Positions 17,980 through 27,216 are shown, numbered from the stretch's first letter. The stretch: 64,000 bases of DNA from Pararhizobium sp. IMCC3301 (GCF_030758315.1 NZ_CP132336.1:4369001-4433000); one strand, 5' to 3'. Program-made: numbers and translations. Notes: a model not told the origin generated them from the sequence alone.

Positions 17980-19566
17980 ATGGATATCGGGACGATCTCA
18001 CTCATATTGTTGTTTGGAATGCTATTCCTGCTGGCTATCGGCATGCCATTAGGCTTTGCCTCAGGATTCCTGGCCGTTGTGGTGCTGGTGCTGAAATTCG
18101 GCCCGGAGCTGCTGTTCTCCAGTTTCGGCACTGGACCGCTCAACATTCTTGCCCAGCGCATGTACGGACTGACCACCGATTACGTACTGATATCTGTGCC
18201 TCTGTTTATTCTGATGGCCTCCTTGCTGGAACGATCCGGCATTGCCAAGGACATGTATTCCAGCCTCAGCCTCTGGCTCAGCCGGACCCGCGGCGGTATT
18301 GCCATCGTCACATCTTTGATGGCCGTTGTGATGGCGGCAATGTCCGGCATTATCGGGGGAGAGGTGGTGCTTCTGGGGTTGATTGCACTGCCGCAGATGC
18401 TGCGGCTTGGTTACAATCAGGATCTGGCCATCGGCACGATCTGCGCATCAGGGTCATTGGGCACCATGATTCCGCCGTCGATCGTGCTGATTTTTTATGG
18501 CCTGATCACGGAAACCTCAATCCACGCCCTTTTCAAAGGGGCGTTTGTTCCCGGGTTTATTCTCGCCTCCTGCTACATCCTTTACATTATCATCAGAACA
18601 AAGCTGAACCCGTCTCTGGCACCGCTTCCCGAACCATCTCCGGAAGATATGACCGGGCGTGAAAAGGCAATTTATGGTCCCGCGCTACTGGCCATGCTCG
18701 GTATTCTCGGATTCGGCCTGATGGTTGTGCGGGCACTTTTCCTGAATTTCATTGACAGGATTGACGAGGATACTGGCTATATCAGTACTGAATTTATCAT
18801 TGGCGCATCTGTAACAATTGCCGTGTTGGCGGCGTTTCTGATCTTCTTCATCGGCAAGGACAACACAAAAAAAGCCTGGGAAAATGGCAAGGGAATGGTG
18901 GCACCGCTACTGGTGGTGTTTGTCGTGCTCGGCTCGATATATGGCGGCATAACCGGCATTACCGAAGCCGCAGGCATGGGGTCAATCGCAGTCCTCGTTC
19001 TTGTGATCTTTCGCGGTGAGTTTTCGTTTGCCCTGTTGCGCGATGCTCTGATGCGGACGTTCAAATCCACCGGCACGATTATCTGGGTGACCTTCGGCGC
19101 AACCGCGCTGGCCGGAGCCTATACCATTGCCGGCGGGCCGAGTTATGTGGCCAATCTGATTGTCGGCGCCGATCTGCCGACGCTTGGTATTTTGATGGTG
19201 ATGATGCTCATCTTCCTGTTCCTCGGGGCCTTCATGGACTGGGTCGGGATTGTTCTGCTTGTGATGCCGGTGTTTTTGCCAATCGTGCTGAAACTGCCGA
19301 TTGACGAAATCGGGCTTTTAAGCCCGCTTGTCTCCGATCCGCGCTTTTTGTCGGTCTGGTTTGGTATCCTGTTCTGCGTCAACATGCAGGTGTCGTTCCT
19401 GTCACCGCCCTTTGGACCGGCGGCGTTCTATTTGAAATCCGTTGCACCGCCGCATATTACCCTGCCGGATATATTCCGGGGTTTCATGCCGTTTATCGTA
19501 ATTCAGTTATTCGTGCTGATGTTGATCCTGTTCTTCCCCGAACTGACCATGTTCTTCCGATCTTGA
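17980..19566 (+). CDS. dctM: TRAP transporter large permease (DctM family), long form
   Basis: 528 residues, about 100 longer than a typical DctM (~430). The extra length is a central stretch (~235-300) holding additional hydrophobic segments and a charged linker, as in the larger mannitol/chloroaromatic-type DctM proteins. The conserved GSLGTMIPPSIVLIFYG and GxFMDWVGIVLLVMPVFLPI blocks are seen. It is the sodium-coupled translocation subunit. The operon ends here with a long imperfect hairpin downstream. Confidence 0.9.
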   Translation: MDIGTISLILLFGMLFLLAIGMPLGFASGFLAVVVLVLKFGPELLFSSFGTGPLNILAQRMYGLTTDYVLISVPLFILMASLLERSGIAKDMYSSLSLWLSRTRGGIAIVTSLMAVVMAAMSGIIGGEVVLLGLIALPQMLRLGYNQDLAIGTICASGSLGTMIPPSIVLIFYGLITETSIHALFKGAFVPGFILASCYILYIIIRTKLNPSLAPLPEPSPEDMTGREKAIYGPALLAMLGILGFGLMVVRALFLNFIDRIDEDTGYISTEFIIGASVTIAVLAAFLIFFIGKDNTKKAWENGKGMVAPLLVVFVVLGSIYGGITGITEAAGMGSIAVLVLVIFRGEFSFALLRDALMRTFKSTGTIIWVTFGATALAGAYTIAGGPSYVANLIVGADLPTLGILMVMMLIFLFLGAFMDWVGIVLLVMPVFLPIVLKLPIDEIGLLSPLVSDPRFLSVWFGILFCVNMQVSFLSPPFGPAAFYLKSVAPPHITLPDIFRGFMPFIVIQLFVLMLILFFPELTMFFRS

Positions 19567-19603
19567 ATAATCAGCGGTGAAGATACCATTTCTATGAAAT
19601 GGA

Positions 19604-19643
19604 GCAGTTCACACACCACCGAAAATAGTGGTATGTGAACTGC
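19604..19643. terminator. Long hairpin after dctM, before the PhyH gene
   Basis: GCAGTTCACACACCAC and GTGGTATGTGAACTGC pair over 16 bases with one mismatch around an eight-base loop (CGAAAATA). It lies 37 bases after the dctM stop and ends 36 bases before the next start. There is no T-run, so it may be a processing or attenuation signal rather than a strong terminator. A protein-binding palindrome is a less likely alternative. Confidence 0.55.
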
Positions 19644-19679
19644 GCTCGATAGCGTCCAGTAATTGGAGAATGTTTGGCC

Positions 19680-20633
19680 ATGCTTACGTCAGATCAGATG
19701 CGGTTCTTTGAGGAATTCGGATATCTGGTGGTTGAAAATGTTCTGGATGAAACAGCCATTATCCAGCCTCTGAGGGCGGAATACAGTGTGTTGCTGGATC
19801 GGCTCTATCAGGCCTGGTTCGAACAGGGGCTCGTGTCCAGACCGCCCGATGCACTGGATTTTGAAGGCAAATTACTCAGCGCCTATCAGGCCGGTTGCGA
19901 CTGGTTCCAGCCAATGGATATTTCCCTGCCGGGCGACCGCATCAAGGCCGACACGCCGATGCATTTCGGTCCGGCAGTGTTTGATCTCGTGACTGATGGG
20001 CGGTTGCTGGATCTGGTGCAGTGTCTGCTCGGCAGTGAGATCACCTCGAACCCGATCCAGCATGTCCGCATCAAGCCGCCGGCGACAGCTTTACGCCAAG
20101 ATGAAATCCGCGCCCATATCACAGCGACCGACTGGCATCAGGACCGCGGTGTGGCGTTGGCAGAGGCCGACCAGACCAATATGGTCACCGTCTGGTGCGC
20201 CATCACAGACGCTACCGTGGAAAATGGCTGCCTGCAGGTGATTCCCGGAGGCCATCTGCAGGGTATGAAACCGCATTGCCCGAAAATCCAGACCGCGATT
20301 GCTGATGGTTTCATTGACGAAGCTGCGGCCATACCACTTCCGGTCAGGAGCGGCGGGGTGGTTTTGTTTCATCCGCTGGTCCCCCATGCATCACTTGCCA
20401 ACACAACCTCGTCTTTCCGGTGGTCATTTGATATCCGATATAATAAGACAGGAGAGCCAACCGGCCGGCCGCAATTTCCCGAATTCGTGGCCCGCAGCCA
20501 GCAAGCACCTGAAACCGAGTTGACGGACTGGCGGATCTGGCGATCACTTTGGGAAAATGCGCGCGCGCAGCTTGCGCAGCAGGCCCATCAGAACATTCAC
20601 CGCTGGGCGCCGGACGCGCCCTATTGCGCATGA
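19680..20633 (+). CDS. PhyH-family (phytanoyl-CoA dioxygenase-like) Fe(II)/2-oxoglutarate oxygenase 1
   Basis: 317 residues from ATG 19680; a TTG two codons earlier is also possible. The facial triad is visible: H153-Q-D155 in TDWHQDRG and a distal His near 236 in VPHAS, with a following Arg (SFRWSFD) that would bind 2-oxoglutarate. PhyH enzymes hydroxylate or oxidatively cleave varied small molecules, not only phytanoyl-CoA. The gene sits between the TRAP importer and uxaA, so it probably acts on the imported compound. A second, different PhyH gene lies 2.6 kb downstream. The substrate is unknown. Confidence 0.82.
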   Translation: MLTSDQMRFFEEFGYLVVENVLDETAIIQPLRAEYSVLLDRLYQAWFEQGLVSRPPDALDFEGKLLSAYQAGCDWFQPMDISLPGDRIKADTPMHFGPAVFDLVTDGRLLDLVQCLLGSEITSNPIQHVRIKPPATALRQDEIRAHITATDWHQDRGVALAEADQTNMVTVWCAITDATVENGCLQVIPGGHLQGMKPHCPKIQTAIADGFIDEAAAIPLPVRSGGVVLFHPLVPHASLANTTSSFRWSFDIRYNKTGEPTGRPQFPEFVARSQQAPETELTDWRIWRSLWENARAQLAQQAHQNIHRWAPDAPYCA

Positions 20634-20643
20634 GGAAATTATC

Positions 20644-22155
20644 ATGTCGGATTTCATCCGCCTGGATGTTGCAGACAATGTAGTCACGGTCACCCGGCCC
20701 ACAGAAACCGGGCAGGCTATCGAGAGCGCTACAACATTGTCATTGGTACCGCGTGGCCACAAGGTTGCAACCGCTCCGATCCGCAAGGGCGAAGCAGTCC
20801 GCAAATACAATCAGATTATCGGCTATGCGTCAGAGGATATTGCGGCCGGTTCCCATGTGCACACCCACAATATCGAGTTTCGCAACACCGTGGCGGATTA
20901 TGAATTTGCCACCGATCTGCGCCCGGTTCAGCCGGTGGCGGAAGATGCGCGCGATACTTTCATGGGCTATCGCAGGGCCAATGGCACAGTCGGCACCAGA
21001 AATTATATCGCCATCGTGACCTCGGTGAACTGCTCTGCGACTGCGGCACGGATGATTGCCCAGGCGTTCGGGCCGGAAGAGCTCGCAGCCTATCCCAATA
21101 TCGACGGCGTCGTGGCCTTTGTCCATGGCACCGGCTGCGGCATGGCGGGTGATGGTGAAGGCTTCGATGCTTTGCAAAGGGTGATGTGGGGCTATGCGCG
21201 CCACGCCAATCATGCCGGCGTGCTGATGGTCGGCCTTGGTTGCGAAATGAACCAGATCGACTGGCTTCTGGAGGCAATGGGCATCAAGAGCGGCCCGCTG
21301 TTTCACGCCATGAACATTCAGGATGTCGCAGGCCTGAAAAAAACCATCGAAGTCGGCATTGAAAAAGTCCGCGCCATGCTGCCTGAGGCCAACAAGTTTC
21401 AGCGCGAACCGTGCCCGGTTTCTGAACTCTGCGTTGCCCTGCAATGCGGCGGCTCGGATGCCTGGTCCGGCATCACCGCAAATCCCGCTCTGGGCTATGC
21501 CTGCGATCTGCTGGTAGCTCAGGGCGGCACCGGTGTGCTGGCGGAAACGCCGGAGATTTACGGCGCTGAACATTTGCTGACGCGGCGCGCTGTCGATGAG
21601 AAGACCGGCCGGAAACTGGTAAAATTGGTGCGCTGGTGGGAAGATTATACCGAGCGGAACAAGGGTTCAATGGACAATAATCCAAGCCCCGGCAACAAGA
21701 AGGGCGGTCTGACCACGATCCTGGAAAAATCGCTCGGCGCTGCCGCGAAAGGCGGAACGACGCCGCTGACAGGCGTTTTCCGCTATGGCGAACCGGTCAC
21801 GGCCAAAGGCTTCACCTTTATGGATTCGCCTGGATACGACCCGGCCTCGGTAACCGGTCAGATCGCCTCCGGCTGCAATCTGGTTGCCTTCACGACCGGC
21901 CGCGGCTCGGCCTTCGGCTCGAAGCCTGCGCCCTGCATCAAGATTGCAACCAATTCGCAGATGTATGAACGCATGACCGGGGATATGGATATCAACGCCG
22001 GAGAGATGTTGTCAGACGGTGTTTCACTGGAACAGAAGGGCCGCGAGATCTATCAGCTGTTGATCCGCGTTGCCTCCGGCGAGCAATCGAAATCAGAAGC
22101 CCAGGGCCTGGGTGATTACGAATTCGTGCCATGGCAGATCGGTGCCACAATGTAA
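20644..22155 (+). CDS. UxaA-family altronate/galactarate-type dehydratase, full length
   Basis: 503 residues from ATG 20644, ten bases after the previous stop. An N-terminal SAF domain (~5-80, ending HVHTHNIEF) is followed by the large UxaA domain beginning GYRRANGTVGTRNYIAIVTSVNCSA. The metal-site stretches GTGCGM and GLGCEMNQ are present, as is the GRGSAFGSKPAPCIKIATN block. The family removes water from aldonic or aldaric acids using Fe(II). No uxaB or uxuA is adjacent, so the substrate need not be altronate. With DenD, PhyH and a GarR-like reductase it suggests a sugar-acid route. Confidence 0.87.
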   Translation: MSDFIRLDVADNVVTVTRPTETGQAIESATTLSLVPRGHKVATAPIRKGEAVRKYNQIIGYASEDIAAGSHVHTHNIEFRNTVADYEFATDLRPVQPVAEDARDTFMGYRRANGTVGTRNYIAIVTSVNCSATAARMIAQAFGPEELAAYPNIDGVVAFVHGTGCGMAGDGEGFDALQRVMWGYARHANHAGVLMVGLGCEMNQIDWLLEAMGIKSGPLFHAMNIQDVAGLKKTIEVGIEKVRAMLPEANKFQREPCPVSELCVALQCGGSDAWSGITANPALGYACDLLVAQGGTGVLAETPEIYGAEHLLTRRAVDEKTGRKLVKLVRWWEDYTERNKGSMDNNPSPGNKKGGLTTILEKSLGAAAKGGTTPLTGVFRYGEPVTAKGFTFMDSPGYDPASVTGQIASGCNLVAFTTGRGSAFGSKPAPCIKIATNSQMYERMTGDMDINAGEMLSDGVSLEQKGREIYQLLIRVASGEQSKSEAQGLGDYEFVPWQIGATM

Positions 22156-22269
22156 AATGGACCTGCGTCGACCGGGCAGGGGAGTGCTGCCCTTCCACCC
22201 GCCGACCGGATCACCTGCGAAGACAAGGCGTTCAGACAGGAGCGCCGGAAACTGAGGGACTGGTGCAAC

Positions 22270-23181
22270 ATGGCAGACAGGATGGCAATGAAACAGCCTG
22301 AAACCCTTACAGTGGACCAGATCGGTTTTTATCAGGACAATGGTTATCTGATTCTGGAAAACCGGGTCCCGATGGATATCATTCGCTCCATCAGAGATGA
22401 GATTGCGCGCTTTGCCGGCGAGGCCCGGTCACTGACACAATCGAATGACCGGCTCGATTTGGAAACCAGTCACACGCCGGACGAACCTCGGGTGCGGCGC
22501 ATCAAGCTGCCGCACACCATCAGCCCGGTCATCAAACAGTTGATGCTCTCCGATCATATTCTGGCACCGGCGCGCGATCTGCTTGGGCCGGATATCAGGC
22601 TGCACACCACCAAGTTGAACATGAAATCGGCTAATTACGGCGCTGCCATCGAATGGCATCAGGATTTCGCCTTCTATCCTCACACCAATGATGACGCCCT
22701 GGCAATTGGCGTCATCATTGATGATATGCACAGCGAGAATGGCCCGTTAATGGTTTTCCCCGGCTCCCACAGGGCTCCGATTCACGACCATCATGTCGAT
22801 GGCGTGTTTGCCGGTGCGATGGATCTGCAGGCCTGCGGGTACGAGCTGAAGGATGCGGTGGAACTGTGCGGCCCGGCGGGCTCTATCTCGCTGCATCACG
22901 CGCGTATCGTCCACGGCTCCGCCCTCAACACGTCAGCTCATGATCGCCGCCTTCTGTTTTATGAAATGCTCGCCGCCGACGCCTTTCCGATCATGGGTTC
23001 GATGACGAAATTCGATACAATCGACGAATATGATTCGCGGATGCTGTGCGGCAGCCCGACCCTGCATCCGCGGCTGGCGGAAATTCCTGTCCGGGTGCCG
23101 CAACCGCAGCCAGACAACAACAAATCAATCTATGAAGTGCAGTCTTCCTTGAAGAATCGAACTTTTAAAACTCTCATGTAA
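22270..23181 (+). CDS. PhyH-family Fe(II)/2-oxoglutarate oxygenase 2
   Basis: 303 residues. The triad reads H130-Q-D132 in IEWHQDFAFYPH and distal H215 in ARIVHGSALN, followed by an Arg pair (DRRLLFYE) for 2-oxoglutarate. The segment NGPLMVFPGSHRAPIHDHHV is typical of bacterial PhyH proteins. It is only distantly similar to the PhyH protein at 19680, so this is not a simple tandem duplication. It is the fourth gene after the TRAP importer and precedes a beta-hydroxyacid dehydrogenase by 21 bases. Substrate unknown. Confidence 0.82.
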   Translation: MADRMAMKQPETLTVDQIGFYQDNGYLILENRVPMDIIRSIRDEIARFAGEARSLTQSNDRLDLETSHTPDEPRVRRIKLPHTISPVIKQLMLSDHILAPARDLLGPDIRLHTTKLNMKSANYGAAIEWHQDFAFYPHTNDDALAIGVIIDDMHSENGPLMVFPGSHRAPIHDHHVDGVFAGAMDLQACGYELKDAVELCGPAGSISLHHARIVHGSALNTSAHDRRLLFYEMLAADAFPIMGSMTKFDTIDEYDSRMLCGSPTLHPRLAEIPVRVPQPQPDNNKSIYEVQSSLKNRTFKTLM

Positions 23182-23202
23182 GTATTTGATAAAAGGACTA
23201 AA

Positions 23203-24108
23203 ATGTCAAAACCCTCTATCGGCTTTATCGGCCTTGGACTGATGGGCTCCGCCATGTGTCAGCGCCTGCTGGACCTGTCCTATCCATTGACGATTGTGGC
23301 CAACCGGTCTCGCGGAAATGTCGAGAAGGCTGTGGCTCGCGGTGCGGTTGAAGTAGCAACGGCGCGCGAAGTGGCCGAACGCAGTGATATCATCATGCTG
23401 TGCATGGACACCTCCGCATCGGTTGAATCCCGCATGTTCGGCGATGATGGCGTGATTGCCGGCCTGAAACCGCAAGCCGTGGCGATTGACTTCGGCACCT
23501 CGCTGCCGAAGTCTACGCGCACGATCGGCGAGGCTGTTTCTGCCAGCAATGCCGCCTATCTGGATGCGCCGCTGGGCCGGACACCGGCTCACGCATTGAA
23601 CGGCGAGTTGAATATCATGTGCTCGGGCGATCGGGATGCCTATGACCGGGTCGAGCCGGTTCTCAACGATCTTGGCGAGAACGTGTTTCATCTTGGCGCG
23701 CTCGGATCGGGCCACACCATCAAGCTGATCAACAATTTTTTCGCCATGACCACGGCGAACGCCATGGCTGAAGCGTTTGCGATGGCGGATCAGATGGGCG
23801 TCGACCGTGAAAAGCTGTATGCTGTGATGTCTGCAGGACCGTTGCATTCAGGCATGATGGATTTCATCAAGGCCTATGCCGTTGACGGTAAACCGGATGC
23901 TCTGGCCTTTGCTGTCAGGAATGCCAAAAAGGATGTCGGCTACTACGCGCAGATGGCATCTAATGTGAATGTCGATTCGATTATGTCGAAATCGGTGCGC
24001 GAGGTGCTTGCAGCCGCCACGGATGATGGTTTTGGCGACCGCATGATTCCTGAAATGGTGGATTATCTGTCGAAGAAATATTCTGATTCCGGTTCAAGTC
24101 AGTCCTGA
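23203..24108 (+). CDS. Beta-hydroxyacid dehydrogenase (3-hydroxyisobutyrate / tartronate-semialdehyde reductase family)
   Basis: 301 residues. The N-terminal Rossmann motif IGFIGLGLMGSAMCQRL (~6-22), the substrate-loop DAPLGRTPAHA and the catalytic Lys K174 in GSGHTIKLINNFF define the family (GarR, HIBADH, LtnD). These enzymes interconvert a 2- or 3-hydroxy acid and the oxo or semialdehyde form with NAD(P). Its stop is directly followed by the start of the EamA transporter. Within this cluster it could reduce a semialdehyde produced after UxaA dehydration, or oxidise a tetronate. Confidence 0.85.
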   Translation: MSKPSIGFIGLGLMGSAMCQRLLDLSYPLTIVANRSRGNVEKAVARGAVEVATAREVAERSDIIMLCMDTSASVESRMFGDDGVIAGLKPQAVAIDFGTSLPKSTRTIGEAVSASNAAYLDAPLGRTPAHALNGELNIMCSGDRDAYDRVEPVLNDLGENVFHLGALGSGHTIKLINNFFAMTTANAMAEAFAMADQMGVDREKLYAVMSAGPLHSGMMDFIKAYAVDGKPDALAFAVRNAKKDVGYYAQMASNVNVDSIMSKSVREVLAAATDDGFGDRMIPEMVDYLSKKYSDSGSSQS

Positions 24109-25017
24109 ATGTCCGGGCTTCTCGCAAAGGCGAACGAAGATCGTGTGATGACAGGCATTGTATTGATGCTTGGCGCCTATCTGTTTTTTGCTTTCATTGA
24201 TGTCAGTGCCAAATGGCTTGCTCTGGCAGGACTTCCGGCCCTGCAATTGGCCTTTATGCGCTATCTCGGTCATTTCCTGATCTCGCTTTTCCTGATCGCA
24301 AAAGGAGGCCTGTCGATGAACCGGTTCTCCAGCGAGAAAATGGGTCTTGTGCTGTTGCGCGCAGCGTTGTTGATGGGATCGACTATCCTCAATTTCATTT
24401 CGGTCCGCTATCTGCCTTTGACACTGACTTCGACGATCCTGTTTTCCGCACCGATTATCATCTGTGCCCTGTCCTGGCCGCTGCTGGGTGAGCGTGTCGG
24501 TTTCTGGCGCTGGAGCGCCATCATGATCGGATTTGTCGGCATTCTGATTGCCATACGCCCGTTCGACGAAAGCTTCCACTGGGCGGTGACACTCTCGCTT
24601 GGCGCGGCCTTCTGTTTCGCGCTGTATTCCATATTGACACGAAAGCTGGCGGGTATTGTCGCCGTTGACACAATGCAGTTTTATTCGGGGCTGGTTGGCA
24701 CCATGGTGCTGTTGCCTTTTGCCGTCTCCCTCTGGCAGAATCCGGCCACCGGGTTCGACTGGACTATCATGGTCGCAATGGGAATTTTTGGCTGGTTGGG
24801 GCACCAGTTGCTGACCAATGCACACCGATTTGCCCCGGCCAGCACCTTAACCCCATTCGGATATACGTTTATTCTTTATCTGACGCTGGCGAGCTACTTC
24901 GTGTTTGACCATCTGCCGGACCGCTGGACGATCCTCGGCGGTTCAATCATCATCGTCTCAGGCCTGATAATCTGGTTCCGTGAGCGAAAGCTGAGCCGGG
25001 TTCCTGACCCGATGTAG
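24109..25017 (+). CDS. EamA-family (DMT superfamily) transporter
   Basis: 302 residues with about ten hydrophobic helices arranged as two EamA halves (~15-150 and ~160-295). The start directly abuts the preceding stop, so it belongs to the same transcript. DMT proteins export or exchange metabolites such as amino acids, nucleosides or sugars. A role in exporting a toxic intermediate or in a second uptake route is possible but not shown. A strong hairpin lies downstream at 25130-25156. Confidence 0.85.
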   Translation: MSGLLAKANEDRVMTGIVLMLGAYLFFAFIDVSAKWLALAGLPALQLAFMRYLGHFLISLFLIAKGGLSMNRFSSEKMGLVLLRAALLMGSTILNFISVRYLPLTLTSTILFSAPIIICALSWPLLGERVGFWRWSAIMIGFVGILIAIRPFDESFHWAVTLSLGAAFCFALYSILTRKLAGIVAVDTMQFYSGLVGTMVLLPFAVSLWQNPATGFDWTIMVAMGIFGWLGHQLLTNAHRFAPASTLTPFGYTFILYLTLASYFVFDHLPDRWTILGGSIIIVSGLIIWFRERKLSRVPDPM

Positions 25018-25129
25018 GCTGATAGGAGAAAAACTGCGCTCTCCGATCAGCGAAGAGGGATTAATCTGAAGAACAACAAATGTAGAGATGAAACGCTCTA
25101 GCTCTGCAATCGTCCAGGTCTGGAATGAG

Positions 25130-25156
25130 AGTGGCCGGGCAACGTGCCCGGCCACT
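25130..25156. terminator. Terminator hairpin between convergent genes
   Basis: AGTGGCCGGGCA and its exact complement form a 12-bp GC-rich stem around the loop ACG. It lies between the EamA gene (plus) and the SH3/DUF6600 gene (minus), eight bases from the latter's stop. The plus-strand continuation TCTGTTGCTT is moderately T-rich. It probably terminates transcription from one or both sides. Confidence 0.75.
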
Positions 25157-25164
25157 TCTGTTGC

Positions 25165-27216
25165 TTACTGCGGCGTCACGCAGGCACCCTCCGGTCCGAC
25201 CACCTGGCCCTCGGGGCACTGCGGTTGCGGCAGGGGCTCTGGCGCCGGGGCTGGCTCGGGCGCGGCCTGAGGTGCCGGTTCCGCAGCGGGCGCAGGCTCG
25301 GGAGCAGGTGCTGGCTGCGGCGCAGGCTCAGCGGGAGCAGGTGCTGGCTGTGGTTCGGGCGCAGGTGCTGGCTGTGGCGCAGGTGCTGGCTGTGGCTCAG
25401 GCGCAGGCTCGGGAGCAGGTGCCGGCTGTGGCTGGGCCTCGGGCTGAGACTGTTCAGGCCCGGAGCAGCCACCATCTGCCTGCCGCATGGTTCCTTCGGC
25501 ACAGGGTTGTGGCTCGACCGGCGCTATCGGTTCGGGCTGTGCTTCGGGAGCTGGCTGCGGCTCAGTCCGGGGTTGTGCCTCCTGCTGAGGTTGGGCTTCC
25601 GGCTGGGGCTGTGTCTCCGGCGTTACCACTTCTTGCGTCTCTCCAATCGGAGCGGCGCACAGGCCGTCCGGCTGACGCACTGTCCGTTCCGGGCAGGCAC
25701 CGGTGTCCGCCGGCGCGCTTTGTACATCCGGTGCCGGCTGACCCTCCGCCGTCGGTAGCGGAGCGTCGGCTGCCGGTGTCTCCGGCGTCAGTTCCTCGGC
25801 CGCCTGGGCAGCCTCTGCGGCAGGTACCGCGCAAGTGCCATCCGACTGCCGGATCGTGCCGGTTTCGCAGGCTTCGACACCCTCCGGCGCCGGGCCCTCC
25901 TGCACCGCTTCCGCGGTCGGAGCGCTGGCCAGATCGCCTTCCATCGCGACGCCTTCCATCGGAGGCGCAGATGTCACGGCTTCCGGTGGCACCTGGTTCG
26001 CTGCCGGAGCCGGGGGCACATTCGCCTCGGTCGTTGGCTCGGTGCCTTCCTGTCCGGCGGTGTTGGCTTCTTGCGTCGCCTGTTCTTCGGTCGCCACGTC
26101 CGGCGGCGTTTCACTCGGAGCCAGCGCCTGCGGTTCGGGGTGGTAGATCTCCAGCGTGTTGCCTTCAATCTGGCCGCCCTGTTGCTCCGAGGCTGTCAGC
26201 GCAATATCGCGCACCTGCACCGGCTGGCCGCTGGCTTGCTCGACATAGGTGACGTCGATGTAGTTGTTGATGACGACATTGTTGACGACGTTGACGGTGC
26301 CGACTTCCTGGCTGTTGTTGATGATGTTGACGACGTTATTGTTGTCGCCGATTATCACGTTCTGGATGTTGTCGCTTTGGAAGTCCTGGTTGCGCACCAC
26401 GCGCCAGTAGTAGTTCGGGATGTCGCCGAATGAAATGTTGACGCTGAGGCCGAACGAGTCGTCACGCTCGGGTGGTAACGGCGCCCAGGCGAGATGGTCG
26501 TTGTCGCGGCGCCAAGCGACCCAGGCCGGTGCCCAGGTGGTTCCGGGTACCCAGAACCAGCCGTAACGCGGCGAATAGGCCCAGCGGCCATAGTGGTAGG
26601 TCGCCCATCCAAACGGTTCGCTGGACACCCAGGTCCAGCCGTTGCGGTTTGTATAGACCCAGCGCCCTTCAGTGTAGGGACGCCAGTCCGAACGGACCCG
26701 CGGCACCCAAACATAGCGACCACTGACATCGACCCAGCGACCATACGCGGAAAGCGGACGGTAGAACGAACCGACCGTGACATTCACCGAACCGCCGCCG
26801 GCATAGATGTTCAACTGAGCGTAGAACGGCCGCTCGCGATAATAGCGGTCCCAGTAAGTGTTGATGTTGAAGGCAACAGTGGGAAGATAGGCGTAGCGCA
26901 CATAGCTCGCGATGGAGAGCCGGGTGTTGCGATACGGAACGGTGAGATAGCTTGCGCTGAACCATCCGCGATAGCCGCGATAGGAACCGTCGCACCAGGT
27001 GAGGTTGCGGACGCACCCGAACAGGGTCACCGGAGCACCCTGGGGGACGACGACCAGCACGGGGTAGCGTGTGTCGGGCCCCGCACGTTGGTTCAAATTG
27101 GTGGTGGTATTGGCGTAGACTTGCTGCGCGTTGGCCACGCTAGGGATGGACATTGCAGCAGCCACCAACATGCCGGCGACCACAGATCTCGTTATCAGAT
27201 GCTTCAGAACGTGCAC
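25165..27216 (-). CDS. Secreted SH3/DUF6600-like protein with Asn-rich and Pro-rich tail
   Basis: 683 residues. A signal peptide (about 1-30, ending VANAQ) is followed by a bacterial SH3-like domain (~33-95, NLNQRAGPDTRYPVLVVVPQ). Next come Trp/Tyr-rich DUF6600-like repeats (~145-255; RYVWVPR, GWTWVS, FGWATYHYGRWAY). An Asn/Val-rich stretch lies near 290-330 and a long Pro/Ala/Glu/Gln-rich region from ~355. The tail carries four Cys-bracketed motifs of the form CxxGxxRQxDGxC near residues 449, 504, 569 and 667, the last at the extreme C-terminus. A cell-envelope or surface role is likely. It is monocistronic, and the low-complexity DNA may vary in length. Confidence 0.75.
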   Translation of the reverse strand: MHVLKHLITRSVVAGMLVAAAMSIPSVANAQQVYANTTTNLNQRAGPDTRYPVLVVVPQGAPVTLFGCVRNLTWCDGSYRGYRGWFSASYLTVPYRNTRLSIASYVRYAYLPTVAFNINTYWDRYYRERPFYAQLNIYAGGGSVNVTVGSFYRPLSAYGRWVDVSGRYVWVPRVRSDWRPYTEGRWVYTNRNGWTWVSSEPFGWATYHYGRWAYSPRYGWFWVPGTTWAPAWVAWRRDNDHLAWAPLPPERDDSFGLSVNISFGDIPNYYWRVVRNQDFQSDNIQNVIIGDNNNVVNIINNSQEVGTVNVVNNVVINNYIDVTYVEQASGQPVQVRDIALTASEQQGGQIEGNTLEIYHPEPQALAPSETPPDVATEEQATQEANTAGQEGTEPTTEANVPPAPAANQVPPEAVTSAPPMEGVAMEGDLASAPTAEAVQEGPAPEGVEACETGTIRQSDGTCAVPAAEAAQAAEELTPETPAADAPLPTAEGQPAPDVQSAPADTGACPERTVRQPDGLCAAPIGETQEVVTPETQPQPEAQPQQEAQPRTEPQPAPEAQPEPIAPVEPQPCAEGTMRQADGGCSGPEQSQPEAQPQPAPAPEPAPEPQPAPAPQPAPAPEPQPAPAPAEPAPQPAPAPEPAPAAEPAPQAAPEPAPAPEPLPQPQCPEGQVVGPEGACVTPQ

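Noticed and set aside
22180-22215. Terminator after uxaA (GGGCAG ... CTGCCC)
   Set aside because: Only a six-base stem with no T-tract; the downstream PhyH gene lies on the same strand and is probably co-transcribed.
25125-26252. 375-residue plus-strand frame rich in Arg/Pro/Ala
   Set aside because: It is the complement of the Pro-rich tail of the minus-strand SH3/DUF6600 gene and looks like low-complexity shadow coding.
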